Positions 18,001 through 25,655 of a stretch of 64,000 nt of DNA are shown piece after piece. The stretch spans positions 62,001 through 126,000 of the forward strand of contig WBUG01000003.1 of assembly GCA_008933835.1 (NCBI GenBank), given 5' to 3'. A program made the translations under genes and the position numbers. This stretch comes from Bacteroidota bacterium. Lineage in GTDB: Bacteria; Bacteroidota; Ignavibacteria; UBA10030; UBA8401. Below the pieces are notes generated by a model. It had not been told where the DNA came from. It searched no databases and saw only the letters and a list, made by a program, of their open reading frames with translations. Position 1 is the first letter of the stretch; each line of letters begins with the position of its first letter.

Positions 18001-19030
18001 ACGGATTGATGTAATGCTGGAATTCCTTCTGCACCGGGTCATAGTTCCATCCGGAGGCGTTCTGCGCATAGAAGAGGATGTGGTCGTCCGCGTCGAACTT
18101 CCCGTCGCCGTCGTGGTCGACATACCGCACCGCGAGCGGCGTCAGGTCCGCCGCGCGGGGACTCCAGACGTTCTCGGCGAGCGGGCGTCCGTCCGAGCCG
18201 AACACCTTCACATCCATGAGGGAGGAGAGCGACGCTGCGGCGATGCCGAGCGCCGAGAGGTACGATGCATCGATACGGTACATCCCCTCCTCGCTCACCT
18301 CGAACCGGAACCAGGTCCCGGACGACCGGACGGAACTCGACGCCGCCGTTCTCCGCAAAGCCGGACCGCTCCACCGGAGCGCCGTTCCGTAGTTCACCAC
18401 GCCCGCCGCCGCCCATGCATCGTTCCCTGACCGGTCGAACGACGCGGTGCGCGGTCCGAATTCGACCCGCACGACGATGCGCGAGTAGCGGTGCAGTTCC
18501 TTCGCCGCGGCGTTGTAGCGGTACGGTGCGAGGGAGAGATGGGCGGTCAGCCACCCTTTCACCGATGCCGCGGGACCGAGTTCCGCGACCGATGCCGGTC
18601 GCGGTGTCCCGCTCCGGTCGAACGCTGGACGATAGTTCCGCTTCACTGCTCCGGCACCGTCCGCCGGGACGACCGATGCGACCGGCGCCAGATCGAATCC
18701 GCGGAGCGTCTCATAGTCGGCCGACAGCACCGTGAGTGAATGTCCCGTACGGCCCGGCACCGCCAGCGTAATGACGCGGGCCAACAGATCCTCGGTCCCT
18801 CCCTTCCCTTCGTTGACACGCACGGTCCGGAGCACCGTCGGACGTGTGTACACGCTTCCCTCGTCCGAGACCGTTTCGTCCGTCCCGAACTGCGGACGGT
18901 ACTCCAATGTGATGCCGCGGTCGTCCGACGCGAGCACGGTCACGTCGGGGTAGACACGGGACACCTGCGCGGACGCCGTCAGGAAGAGTGTCAGAAGGAA
19001 TGCGATGCTGGACTTCACCATGGGTCTCAT
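15029..19030 (-). CDS. porU: T9SS sortase PorU (C25 gingipain-type cysteine peptidase)
   Basis: A 1333-residue secreted protein that cuts off cargo sorting domains at the cell surface and joins cargo to an anionic lipopolysaccharide. Signal peptide at about 1-21. The C25 domain covers about 610-970. ILNYAGHGNPKVW holds catalytic His852 and IVAATCDWGRFDE holds catalytic Cys887. A long N-terminal beta-rich region precedes it. The C-terminus is a FlgD/Ig-like domain starting VYNFPNPVRTSTVFTFQ. Start ATG at 19030, or the in-frame ATG at 19021 (MVKSSIAFLL), which gives a cleaner signal peptide; no Shine-Dalgarno site decides. The gene starts 6 bases beyond an intrinsic terminator, which implies control by readthrough. 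Confidence 0.93.
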   Translation of the reverse strand: MRPMVKSSIAFLLTLFLTASAQVSRVYPDVTVLASDDRGITLEYRPQFGTDETVSDEGSVYTRPTVLRTVRVNEGKGGTEDLLARVITLAVPGRTGHSLTVLSADYETLRGFDLAPVASVVPADGAGAVKRNYRPAFDRSGTPRPASVAELGPAASVKGWLTAHLSLAPYRYNAAAKELHRYSRIVVRVEFGPRTASFDRSGNDAWAAAGVVNYGTALRWSGPALRRTAASSSVRSSGTWFRFEVSEEGMYRIDASYLSALGIAAASLSSLMDVKVFGSDGRPLAENVWSPRAADLTPLAVRYVDHDGDGKFDADDHILFYAQNASGWNYDPVQKEFQHYINPYSTRNVYFIAVGANAPAAVMAEASYPLPSAPGVTAALGKAYFKEEKVNFNYSGLNWVSAPFSDNDSRVIGTRLSGQIPGTSVRYHYHLYARSLVSSTFRLDESGVQIGNAVVPRLEDWEYNSASGNYAANLQQSVTAVPSLTDERSMLKFTYTSGSPVSVGYIDWVRYFYRQRLAAVNGQLSFTGPDTGGVVRYDLSGFPSNDITVYDVTDHRRQRRLAASLGQVMGTVSFADSAAAGAVRRYWAGTPAAYRTPGTAVKIGTSDLHGAAGADFVIITHADFLSEAQRLRVHKESLPKPLRTMVVSVDSIFNEFGAGHPDPASIRDFLRHAYDQWSVRPKYVLFFGDATFDHKNILGDDPWWVPTKQTTESNSKISTFNFEDYFAYLDPNAPYTVSLAHGRLCPRSAAEAKVLVDRIIAYETTPDRGDWKNLITVVADDLWSTDSQNEVFNTNDSETLTSLIPRSYEVRRLYTEDYPLTFASSGRRRPEARADLLSQVNRGTLILNYAGHGNPKVWAHEAILTLEDVKTQFTNADRLTFIVAATCDWGRFDEGTAQSSAEEVMVNRNGGAIGVLSATRAVYAHENAALNQSFYTHLFGGTPMMTLGDALMLTKNQVSSGLENKQKYFLLGDPTLTLAAPSGRLTVDSINHRSAALQDTLSALEKVVVSASVRDTAGAVVTAFQGTALVTVFDSERNRTITTIPSVPFVQQGAVIYKGEASIVDGRMSASFIVPKDISYENKKGRLSVYFSNAAADGTGYSTNFIVGGTNDDAPADSLGPVIRIYLDSPSFRSGDLVGDSPVLIADLTDSSGINSSGSAIGHRIEAWIDGAPKSVDLTPYYKGKTDSYQSGAAEYPLSGLSPGSHTVKVRAWDAYNNSNTAEAVFTVASSDGLAIHNVYNFPNPVRTSTVFTFQHNQLAPVDITIALYTVAGRLVHRIERFAVTDRFVRIPWDRRDSDGDEVGNGIYLYKVTARTADGRFTSEALGRMAVVR

Positions 19031-19035
19031 AAATG

Positions 19036-19076
19036 AAAAAACCGAACGCCGGGATCCATCACCCAGAACGTTCGGT
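19036..19076 (-). terminator. Intrinsic terminator just before porU
   Basis: ACCGAACG and CGTTCGGT pair, with an inner CTGGG/CCCGG (one G-U pair), then six T on the minus strand. The T-run ends 6 bases before the porU ATG, so transcription from the upstream promoter must read through to express the T9SS cluster. Confidence 0.85.
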
Positions 19077-19177
19077 ACATGAAAAGAGCGACCGTGATGC
19101 GTTAAAGGTGACTGTCGGAACCGCAGTGCAACGAACCTTTAACAAAATCCTATACTGGTCGCTCCTTGAATAATCGT
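19036..19177 (-). ncRNA. Structured leader or small RNA upstream of porU
   Basis: Downstream of a near-consensus minus-strand promoter, about 140 bases fold into nested stems. P1 pairs 19157-19164 with 19086-19093 (GAGCGACC/GGTCGCTC). P2 pairs 19135-19143 with 19101-19109 (GTTAAAGGT/ACCTTTAAC). P3 lies in 19111-19127 (ACTG.CGG/CCG.CAGT). A terminator hairpin at 19041-19076 with six T ends the RNA. All pairs are exact. No ORF with a start signal lies inside. It could be a riboswitch or attenuator governing the porU operon, or a free small RNA. I do not recognise the family. Confidence 0.62.
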
Positions 19178-19183
19178 TGAGTA

Positions 19184-19212
19184 AATATAGAGAAGAGGTC
19201 CACGATTGTCAA
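19184..19212 (-). promoter_or_regulatory. Sigma70 promoter for the porU leader RNA
   Basis: On the minus strand TTGACA, exactly 17 bases and TATATT. The predicted start is near 19177, 13 bases before the first paired stem of the leader RNA. Confidence 0.82.
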
Positions 19213-19233
19213 CATCTATTTTCCGCCCGCTTC

Positions 19234-19262
19234 TTGCCTTGCGCACGCCGATTGGTTAGATT
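19234..19262 (+). promoter_or_regulatory. Possible promoter of the M61 peptidase gene
   Basis: TTGCCT, 17 bases and TAGATT end 37 bases before the ATG at 19300. It is back-to-back with the porU leader promoter. Only a moderate match. Confidence 0.4.
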
Positions 19263-19299
19263 TCACGGTCGAAACGCCGCCACCAACGCTCCGCTTTCT

Positions 19300-21072
19300 A
19301 TGAACCGAACATTCACGTTGTTCTTACTTCTGACCGTCATGGCCTCCGCCCGTACTCCCGTTCACTACCGACTCTCCATGTCCGCCCCATCCACCCATCT
19401 GTTCGAGGTGACCGTGACGGTCCCGCCGGGCAATGCCCCCGTCGACCTTCACATGCCGGCATGGCGGACCGGCCGGTACCTCATCCAGGATTTTTCCGGC
19501 GGAGTGCAGGACTTCGACGCGCGGAACGCATCCGGCGAAACGCTGGAATGGAGGAAGACGGACAAGGACACTTGGCGCATCACCCGTCCGAAGAACACCG
19601 CCGTGACCGCTTCCTACCGGGTGTACGCGAACGAGTTCAACCAGCGGACGCGGGAATTGAACGGCGACCACGCTTTCCTCGACCCCGCGGCGGTCTTCAT
19701 GTACGTCGGCGGAATGACCGATGCCCCGGTGCGTCTGACGGTGGTCCCGTACGGGGATTGGCACGTCACGACCGGACTGGAGCGCGCCGCGGAGGGTGAA
19801 GACGAGTTCACCGCTCCGAACTACGAGCATCTCGCCGACTCTCCCGTCGAGGTCGGACGGCAGACCGACATACCGTTCACCGCCGGGGGCCGCGAGCACG
19901 TCATCAGCATCTACGGCGAAGGGAACTGGAACGCCGACACGCTCGTACGGGACTTCCGCGCCATCGTGGAAGAGAACCTCCGGTTCTGGGGACGGCTTCC
20001 GTACGACCGGTACGTCTTCCTCATCCACTGTCAGCCGAACGCCGGCGGCGGGACCGAGCATCTCAATTCGACCATCATGGGGGTCCGTCCGTTCGTCTTC
20101 TCCGATCCGGCGGCGTACACGGGGTTCCTCGGCCTCGTCTCGCACGAGTACTTCCACACCTGGAACGTGAAGCAGCTCCGTCCGAAAGCGTTCGCGCCGT
20201 ACGACTTCACGAAGGAGAACTACACCGAGGAGCTCTGGGTGAGCGAAGGGGCGACGTCGTACTTCGACGACCTCATCATGGTGCGGGCGGGATTCCGCGA
20301 CGAACGGTGGTACCTCGACCTGCTCGGCGGGATGATCCGTTCCGACCGTTCGCGGCCGGGGAACGCAGTGCAGTCCCTCGCCGCCTCGAGCTTCGACGCC
20401 TGGGTGAAGTACTGGAAGCGGAAGGAGAACGCCTCCAACGCCGAGAGCGATTACTACGGCAAGGGTTCGCATGTGAGCCTTCTGCTGGACCTTGAGATCC
20501 GCCACCGCTCCGGCAATCGGGCCTCTTTCTCGTCGGTCCTCCGGTCGATGTTCGAGGACCATCCTCCGTCCAAAGGATTCACCAACGAGGAGCTCATCGC
20601 CGCGTGCGAGAAAGCGGCCGGCGCGCCGCTGCGCGATTTCTTCCGTGATCATCTGTACGGCACCGTTCCCCTTCCGTGGGAACGAACGCTCGCGTACGCC
20701 GGCCTCTCCGTGACCGAAGCGCACGCTCCGGCGAAAGGGGAACTCGGCGTGACGGTGACCGACATCGGCGAACGGACCCGCATCACCGCGGTACGGAGCG
20801 GTTCGCCGGCCGAGACGGCCGGGCTCGAGATCAACGATGACGTGGCGGCACTGGACGGATTCCGCGTCCGGGCGGGAGAGTTCAACGCCCGCATCGCGTC
20901 ACTCGGTCCCGGCACGACGATACGCATCACGGTGTTCCGGAACGACCGGCTCCGCGAGGTGACAGCGACCATCAGCGGACCGGCTCTCCCCCTCTATTCG
21001 GTCACCCGCTCCGGTACGGCGACCCCGCGTGAAAAAGAGATTTTCATGGACTGGCTTGGGTTACGCCGCTGA
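19300..21072 (+). CDS. M61-family (glycyl aminopeptidase) peptidase with PDZ domain
   Basis: A 590-residue zinc peptidase. Seen: short signal peptide (MNRTFTLFLLLTVMASA), an N-terminal beta domain with WRTGRYLIQDFSGGV (residues about 55-69), the zinc motif SHEYFHTWNVKQLRP with HEYFH at 282-286, ELWVSEGATSYFDD at 311-324, and a C-terminal PDZ domain (GELGVTVTDIGERTRITAV with GSPAETAGLEINDDV). Length and order match the family, which trims N-terminal small residues from peptides. It probably acts in the periplasm. The start at 19300 is chosen because upstream in-frame sequence lacks a signal peptide. It is a single gene, divergent from the porU leader; glgA follows from its own promoter. Confidence 0.9.
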   Translation: MNRTFTLFLLLTVMASARTPVHYRLSMSAPSTHLFEVTVTVPPGNAPVDLHMPAWRTGRYLIQDFSGGVQDFDARNASGETLEWRKTDKDTWRITRPKNTAVTASYRVYANEFNQRTRELNGDHAFLDPAAVFMYVGGMTDAPVRLTVVPYGDWHVTTGLERAAEGEDEFTAPNYEHLADSPVEVGRQTDIPFTAGGREHVISIYGEGNWNADTLVRDFRAIVEENLRFWGRLPYDRYVFLIHCQPNAGGGTEHLNSTIMGVRPFVFSDPAAYTGFLGLVSHEYFHTWNVKQLRPKAFAPYDFTKENYTEELWVSEGATSYFDDLIMVRAGFRDERWYLDLLGGMIRSDRSRPGNAVQSLAASSFDAWVKYWKRKENASNAESDYYGKGSHVSLLLDLEIRHRSGNRASFSSVLRSMFEDHPPSKGFTNEELIAACEKAAGAPLRDFFRDHLYGTVPLPWERTLAYAGLSVTEAHAPAKGELGVTVTDIGERTRITAVRSGSPAETAGLEINDDVAALDGFRVRAGEFNARIASLGPGTTIRITVFRNDRLREVTATISGPALPLYSVTRSGTATPREKEIFMDWLGLRR

Positions 21073-21101
21073 TGTTGCTGATGCGGGACGGTGGTGAAAA
21101 C

Positions 21102-21133
21102 TTTGTGAATTCGCTTATTTTTTCGTACCTTTG
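21102..21133 (+). promoter_or_regulatory. Promoter of the glgA operon, Bacteroidota-type
   Basis: TTTG (21102-21105) and TACCTTTG (21126-21133) with a 20-base gap fit the Bacteroidota TTTG/TAnnTTTG consensus exactly. The same bases can be read as TTGTGA-17-TACCTT for ordinary sigma70. The predicted start is near 21140, leaving a leader of about 32 bases before glgA. Confidence 0.75.
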
Positions 21134-21171
21134 TGTCGCGATGCTCTCCTACACCACAACACAAAGGTTGT

Positions 21172-22650
21172 ATGTCGAAACCGCTTAATATCCTCTTCAT
21201 CACCAGCGAAGCAGAACCTTTTGCGAAAACCGGCGGATTAGCAGACGTTTCAGGAGCACTCCCCCAGACCATCAAAGAACTGGGTCATGAGATCCGCATC
21301 ATGATGCCCCGGTACGGGAACATCAGCGAGCGGAAGTTCAAGCTGCACGACGTCATCCGTCTTCGCGAGATCGCGGTGCCGGTGGGCGGCGAGGCGAAGA
21401 ACGGCCATGTCAATTCGTCGTTCATCTCCAGCCTCAAAGCGAAGGTGCAGGTCTATTTCCTCGCGAATCAGGAGATGTTCCATCGCGCGGGACTCTACAC
21501 GAATCCCGATTCCAAGAAGGACTACCACGACAACGACCTCCGCTTCACGTTCTTCTGTCGCGGCGTGCTCGAAACGCTGAAGAAGCTCGGATGGCAGCCG
21601 GACATCATCCATTGCAACGACTGGCAGACCGGCCTCATCCCCGCCTATCTCAAGACCGTCTATAAAGATGAACCGCTGTTCCGGAACATCAAGACCGTCT
21701 TCACCGTCCATAATCTCGGTTACCAGGGACAGTTCCCCCGCGAATCGTTCGACCGCACCGGACTCCCGGCGACGGAGTTCGGCGTGAACGGCGTCGAGTT
21801 CTACGGAAAACTGAACTTCATGAAGGCGGGACTGGTGTACTCGGACATCATCACCACCGTCAGCGAGCGGTACGCCCAGGAGATCACCACCACCGAAGAG
21901 TACGGGATGGGTCTCGAGGGGATCCTGAAGAAGCGGAAGAAGGACCTCCACGGCATCGTCAACGGCATCGACTACAACCTCTGGAATCCCGAGACCGATC
22001 CGCACATCGACCAGCGGTACGACCTGAAGTCCCTCGAAGGGAAGGAGCAGAACAAGATCGCCCTGTGCAGGAAGTTCGGGCTGGAGTACAAGGAAGGGGT
22101 CCCCGTCATCGGCTGCATCACCCGTCTGGTGGACCAGAAGGGCATCGACCTCATCAAGGACATCGCGGACGAGATGCTGAAGCTGAACGTGCAGTTCGTG
22201 ATGATCGGCATCGGCGAGAAGCGGTACCACGAGTTCTTCGAGTCGCTGAAGAAGAAGCATCCGAAGAAGGCGGGCATCATGTTCGGCATGAGCGAGGAGA
22301 TCGCCCACATGATCACCGCGGGGGCCGACATGTACCTGATGCCGTCGCGCTACGAACCGTGCGGCCTCAATCAGCTCTACAGTCTGAAGTACGGCACCGT
22401 CCCCATCGTCCGCGCGACGGGCGGACTGGACGACACCATCCAGGACGTCACCTCCGCCGGCGCCGGCACGGGGTTCAAGTTCGAGAAGTACGACAGCAAA
22501 GAGCTGCTCAAGACGGTGCAGCGTGCGGTGAAGATGTACGGCGACCAGAAGACGTGGCAGAAGGTCATGCGCAACGGCATGGCGAAGGACTTCTCCTGGG
22601 AATCGTCCGCCAAGAAGTACATCAACCTCTACCGCAACCTGCTGAAGTAG
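21172..22650 (+). CDS. glgA: Glycogen synthase (ADP-glucose type, GT5)
   Basis: A 492-residue cytosolic glucosyltransferase that extends alpha-1,4-glucan. Seen: N-terminal ITSEAEPFAKTGGLADVSGA (residues 10-29) with the KTGGL motif binding ADP-glucose, HCNDWQTGLIPAYLK, VFTVHNLGYQGQF, GITRLVDQKG-type hinge, and SRYEPCGLNQLYSLKYGT from residue 392 with catalytic Glu395. Length is normal. The start at 21172 has AAAGG 4 bases upstream. It is first in an eight-gene operon (glgA to the polyprenyl synthase, gaps mostly under 20 bases). In Bacteroidota glgA is often followed by a DUF4270 lipoprotein gene, as here after gmhB. Confidence 0.96.
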   Translation: MSKPLNILFITSEAEPFAKTGGLADVSGALPQTIKELGHEIRIMMPRYGNISERKFKLHDVIRLREIAVPVGGEAKNGHVNSSFISSLKAKVQVYFLANQEMFHRAGLYTNPDSKKDYHDNDLRFTFFCRGVLETLKKLGWQPDIIHCNDWQTGLIPAYLKTVYKDEPLFRNIKTVFTVHNLGYQGQFPRESFDRTGLPATEFGVNGVEFYGKLNFMKAGLVYSDIITTVSERYAQEITTTEEYGMGLEGILKKRKKDLHGIVNGIDYNLWNPETDPHIDQRYDLKSLEGKEQNKIALCRKFGLEYKEGVPVIGCITRLVDQKGIDLIKDIADEMLKLNVQFVMIGIGEKRYHEFFESLKKKHPKKAGIMFGMSEEIAHMITAGADMYLMPSRYEPCGLNQLYSLKYGTVPIVRATGGLDDTIQDVTSAGAGTGFKFEKYDSKELLKTVQRAVKMYGDQKTWQKVMRNGMAKDFSWESSAKKYINLYRNLLK

Positions 22651-22659
22651 GGGCTCCGC

Positions 22660-23235
22660 GTGCGGAACGATTTCGCGGTGTTCATCGACCGGGACGGGAC
22701 CATCAATGTCGACGTCGATTTTCTCTCCCGTCCCGAACAATTGGAGCTCATCCCCCGCAGCGCCGAGGCGATCCGCGCCCTGAACGGCCTCGGCATCCCG
22801 GTCGTCGTCATCACCAACCAGTCCGGCATCGCCCGCGGTCTGTTCTCCGAACAGGACCTGGCGGAGGTGCATGCGGCGCTGGACCGGACGCTGGCGGAGC
22901 ACGGAGCGTCGGTGCTCGCTTACTATTATTGTCCTCATCATCCCCGGGAAGGCGTCGGAACGTACCGCAAAGACTGCCGGTGCCGGAAACCGGGGACCGG
23001 GATGCTCGACGAGGCGGCGGCGGCGTACGGGTTCGACCTGCGCCGCTCGTTCGTGGTGGGCGATAAGGCCATCGACGTCGAAGCGGGACGCGCCGCCGGA
23101 GCCGTCGCCCTGCAGGTGGCGACCGGATACGGGGAACAGGAAAAGGAAGCGGGAGCGCGGTTCCGTGACCACTACGCGCCCGACCTGTTCGGAGCCGTCC
23201 AGTATATCATCACCATTCTATCGGAACGACCGTAA
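22660..23235 (+). CDS. gmhB: D-glycero-D-manno-heptose-1,7-bisphosphate 7-phosphatase
   Basis: A 191-residue HAD-superfamily phosphatase of LPS heptose activation. Seen: FIDRDGTIN at 8-16 with nucleophile Asp10 and acid Asp12, VVVITNQSGIARG at 48-60, a zinc site of Cys91, His93, Cys106 and Cys108 (the CxH...CxC loop found in GmhB but not in most HAD enzymes), and SFVVGDKAIDVEAG. Start is GTG, 9 bases after the glgA stop. Histidinol-phosphate phosphatase has the same fold, but no his gene is nearby, so GmhB is preferred. It supports an LPS with a heptose core. Confidence 0.9.
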   Translation: MRNDFAVFIDRDGTINVDVDFLSRPEQLELIPRSAEAIRALNGLGIPVVVITNQSGIARGLFSEQDLAEVHAALDRTLAEHGASVLAYYYCPHHPREGVGTYRKDCRCRKPGTGMLDEAAAAYGFDLRRSFVVGDKAIDVEAGRAAGAVALQVATGYGEQEKEAGARFRDHYAPDLFGAVQYIITILSERP

Positions 23236-23238
23236 CCA

Positions 23239-24417
23239 ATGACCATACGCCTTTTCCACCCCCTTCCCCTTCTCTTCCTCCTGCTGTGGGGGACCGGTTG
23301 CGCCGAGAAACCGCGCTCCGTCGGCGGCAGCCTCATCGATCCGAACGACCTGTTCACCGTGGCGGACACCACCGTGACGGCCGTATCGGACTCCTCCTAC
23401 ACCGTTCCGCTCCTCGCGGGGAACGGCGTGGAGCTGCTCACGGGGCGCGCTTCGGCCGCCGATGAGTTCGTGACGCTCATCCGTTTCAACGACGTGTCGT
23501 ACGTCGACTCCCTCATCGGTGCCACCATCGACACCGCCCAGCTGCGGCTGTACGTCACGTCGTACGCCGACCGCGGCGCTCTGCCGGTCCGTCTCGGCGT
23601 CTACGAAGCGCTGCAGGGCTGGAAGGAAACGACCTTCACCAACGATTCCATCGGCGCGTTCGCCGTCGGCGCGGTGCCGTTCGGCGTCTTCAGCGATTCG
23701 GCGAACGCCGGCTCGGACCTGCAGACGCTCCTGGACACCGCGGCGGTCCGGAGAATGGTGACGGCGATGACCGACACCAACGCAATGCCGTTCCACGGCT
23801 TCGCCGTGCGCGCGGAACCGGGCGGCATGCCCGGGACCTTCGGCATCTACAGCTTCAACGCCGGGACGTCGGTGATGCCGCGCCTTCTGGTGAAGTACAC
23901 GAAGAACGGCGTCCGCGACTCGCTCATCCTCTACACCGGCGAGGACACCTACGGCGCCCGCTTCACCGTACCTCCGGTGCTCGCTCCGTTCGAAGTGCGC
24001 GGCGGATACGGCGTCCGCTCGTCGCTCCGCTTCGACCTCTCCTGGCTGAAGGACCGGCCGATCGTCGCCGGTGCGACGCTCACCCTCGTGGCGGACACGG
24101 CCGCCAGCCGACGCAGCATCTTCTCCCCCGACTCCGTCGTCGCGCTGCTGGGACTCTCCGGCGCCTCCGCGGACGCATCGGACTCCTCGGTGTTCGTCAT
24201 CGGCACAGCGGCGTACGACTCCGCCGTCGGGAAGACCTACGTCTTCTCATTGCGCGAGATCACCCAGCGGTGGGTCAACGGCATCTATGTGAACGAAGGG
24301 CTCCGTCTGCGCCCCTCGTATGAAACGTCGTACGCCGACCGCATCGTCTTCCATCCGGCGGACCATCCCGTCGCGGCCAAGCGTCCGAAGCTGCACATCA
24401 TCTATTCGAGCAAATGA
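23239..24417 (+). CDS. DUF4270-like lipoprotein
   Basis: A 392-residue predicted lipoprotein. A signal peptide ends in LLWGTGC, with the lipid-bearing Cys at about residue 21. The mature part is all-beta in appearance with repeated Val/Thr/Asp-rich strands. It starts SLIDPNDLFTVADTTV, much like the opening of DUF4270 proteins, and later shows DNRLRE-type features (FVTLIRFNDV...TAQLRLYVTS, ITQRWVNG). No catalytic motif is visible. Its position after glgA matches the conserved glgA-DUF4270 order in Bacteroidota, though gmhB lies between. It overlaps the next barrel gene by ATGA, so the two probably work together at the outer membrane. Function unknown. Confidence 0.72.
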   Translation: MTIRLFHPLPLLFLLLWGTGCAEKPRSVGGSLIDPNDLFTVADTTVTAVSDSSYTVPLLAGNGVELLTGRASAADEFVTLIRFNDVSYVDSLIGATIDTAQLRLYVTSYADRGALPVRLGVYEALQGWKETTFTNDSIGAFAVGAVPFGVFSDSANAGSDLQTLLDTAAVRRMVTAMTDTNAMPFHGFAVRAEPGGMPGTFGIYSFNAGTSVMPRLLVKYTKNGVRDSLILYTGEDTYGARFTVPPVLAPFEVRGGYGVRSSLRFDLSWLKDRPIVAGATLTLVADTAASRRSIFSPDSVVALLGLSGASADASDSSVFVIGTAAYDSAVGKTYVFSLREITQRWVNGIYVNEGLRLRPSYETSYADRIVFHPADHPVAAKRPKLHIIYSSK

Positions 24418-25640
24418 CGATGAAGAAACTCCTGCTCCTCGTCGGACTCACGCTCCCCGCCGTCGCGGGCGAGGGGTCCGTCTATTCCCGTTTCGGCGTC
24501 GGCGACATCGCGGTCTTCACCAACGGCCGCGCCGTCGGCATGGGAGGCGCGGGCATCGCGCTGATGAGCGAATCGAACATGCAGTTCGCCAATCCTGCCG
24601 CCTCGTCGCTCGTCAACCGGACCCTCTTCAACGCAGGGTACCAGTACCGATTCTTCACGTCCGAGGACGCCGGCGGCACCAGCATGGTCGGCACCGGCAC
24701 CGTGAACGAGTTCGGCCTCGCCTTCCCCCTGTACTCCCCCTACCGGATGGTGCTGACCGCCGGCTTCGTGCCGGTCTCCTCCGTCGGGTACGAGCAGCGG
24801 GTGGACCAGCCGGCCTACGGTGTGACGCAGGTGTTCGAGGGACGCGGCGGCATCTCGTCCGGGCAGCTCGGACTCTCCTATTCCCGTTCCGGCGACCTGT
24901 ACCTCGGCCTCACCGGACACTACCTCTTCGGTTCCATCTACCGTGACCATAGTCTCCGCTTCGCCTCCTCCGACCTCTTCAGCGGATCGTACAACCAAAC
25001 CCTTTCCATGAGCGGATTCGCCCTCACCGCCGGCGCCGTCGTGGCGGGGGTGGACAAACTGTTCGGCCTGTCCGACACGCGGAACGTCAACCTCGGCATC
25101 ACGGTCTTCAGCGGCAGCACGCTGGAGCTGGACGACGAGACGCTGCGCAACTTCTCGTCGAACCAGGACACGCTCCTCTCCGCCGGACAGGAGCTCACGC
25201 TGCCGTTCGGGTTCACGGTCGGCGCCGCCATGACGCGCAACCGCGTGGTGTACGCCGCGGACCTGCAGTTCCAGAACTGGTCGTCGTTCACGGCAGCGGG
25301 GGTCCATCCGTCCGAACTGCGGAACAGTCTCCGGGTCAGCGCGGGGGCCGAGTACCTCGGCTCCGGCGACTTCGGAAGCGATTTCTGGGAGCGCGTTTCG
25401 GTCCGGCTCGGCGGTTACTACCGCATGACGAACCTCTCCGTCAACGGCGAAGGGATCGACGAGGTGTTCGGTACGGCCGGCATCGGCCTGCCGTTCAGTT
25501 TCGAATCCCGGCTGAACATCGGCATCGAAGCGGGCGTTCGCGGCGCGGTCACCTCGACGCTCATCCGCGACACCATCATGCGGTTCACCGTATCGCTCAC
25601 CGCGTCCGAACTCATGTTCATTCCCCCCGTCATCGACTGA
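24414..25640 (+). CDS. FadL/PorV-like outer-membrane beta-barrel protein
   Basis: A 408-residue barrel. It has a short signal peptide (MTMKKLLLLVGLTLPAVAGEG) and then SVYSRFGVGDIAVFTNGRAV with GMGGAGIALMSESNMQFANPA, the N-terminal plug-like signature shared by FadL, PorV and related families (the GMGG-GIA-NPA pattern). Alternating hydrophobic strands fill the rest. Start ATG at 24414 overlaps the lipoprotein stop (ATGA); an internal ATG at 24420 is possible. Likely roles are transport of a hydrophobic substrate or partnership with the DUF4270-like lipoprotein. It is not PorV itself, because porV is at 13849 and the signature differs. Confidence 0.78.
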   Translation: MTMKKLLLLVGLTLPAVAGEGSVYSRFGVGDIAVFTNGRAVGMGGAGIALMSESNMQFANPAASSLVNRTLFNAGYQYRFFTSEDAGGTSMVGTGTVNEFGLAFPLYSPYRMVLTAGFVPVSSVGYEQRVDQPAYGVTQVFEGRGGISSGQLGLSYSRSGDLYLGLTGHYLFGSIYRDHSLRFASSDLFSGSYNQTLSMSGFALTAGAVVAGVDKLFGLSDTRNVNLGITVFSGSTLELDDETLRNFSSNQDTLLSAGQELTLPFGFTVGAAMTRNRVVYAADLQFQNWSSFTAAGVHPSELRNSLRVSAGAEYLGSGDFGSDFWERVSVRLGGYYRMTNLSVNGEGIDEVFGTAGIGLPFSFESRLNIGIEAGVRGAVTSTLIRDTIMRFTVSLTASELMFIPPVID

Positions 25641-25655
25641 CCGGAAGGAGACACC

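Noticed and set aside
19036-19177. tRNA, 6S RNA or SRP RNA at the porU leader
   Set aside because: No cloverleaf or CCA end, no long 6S-type rod with central bubble, and no GGAA/AGCA SRP loop pattern. The fold is a three-stem stack followed by a terminator.
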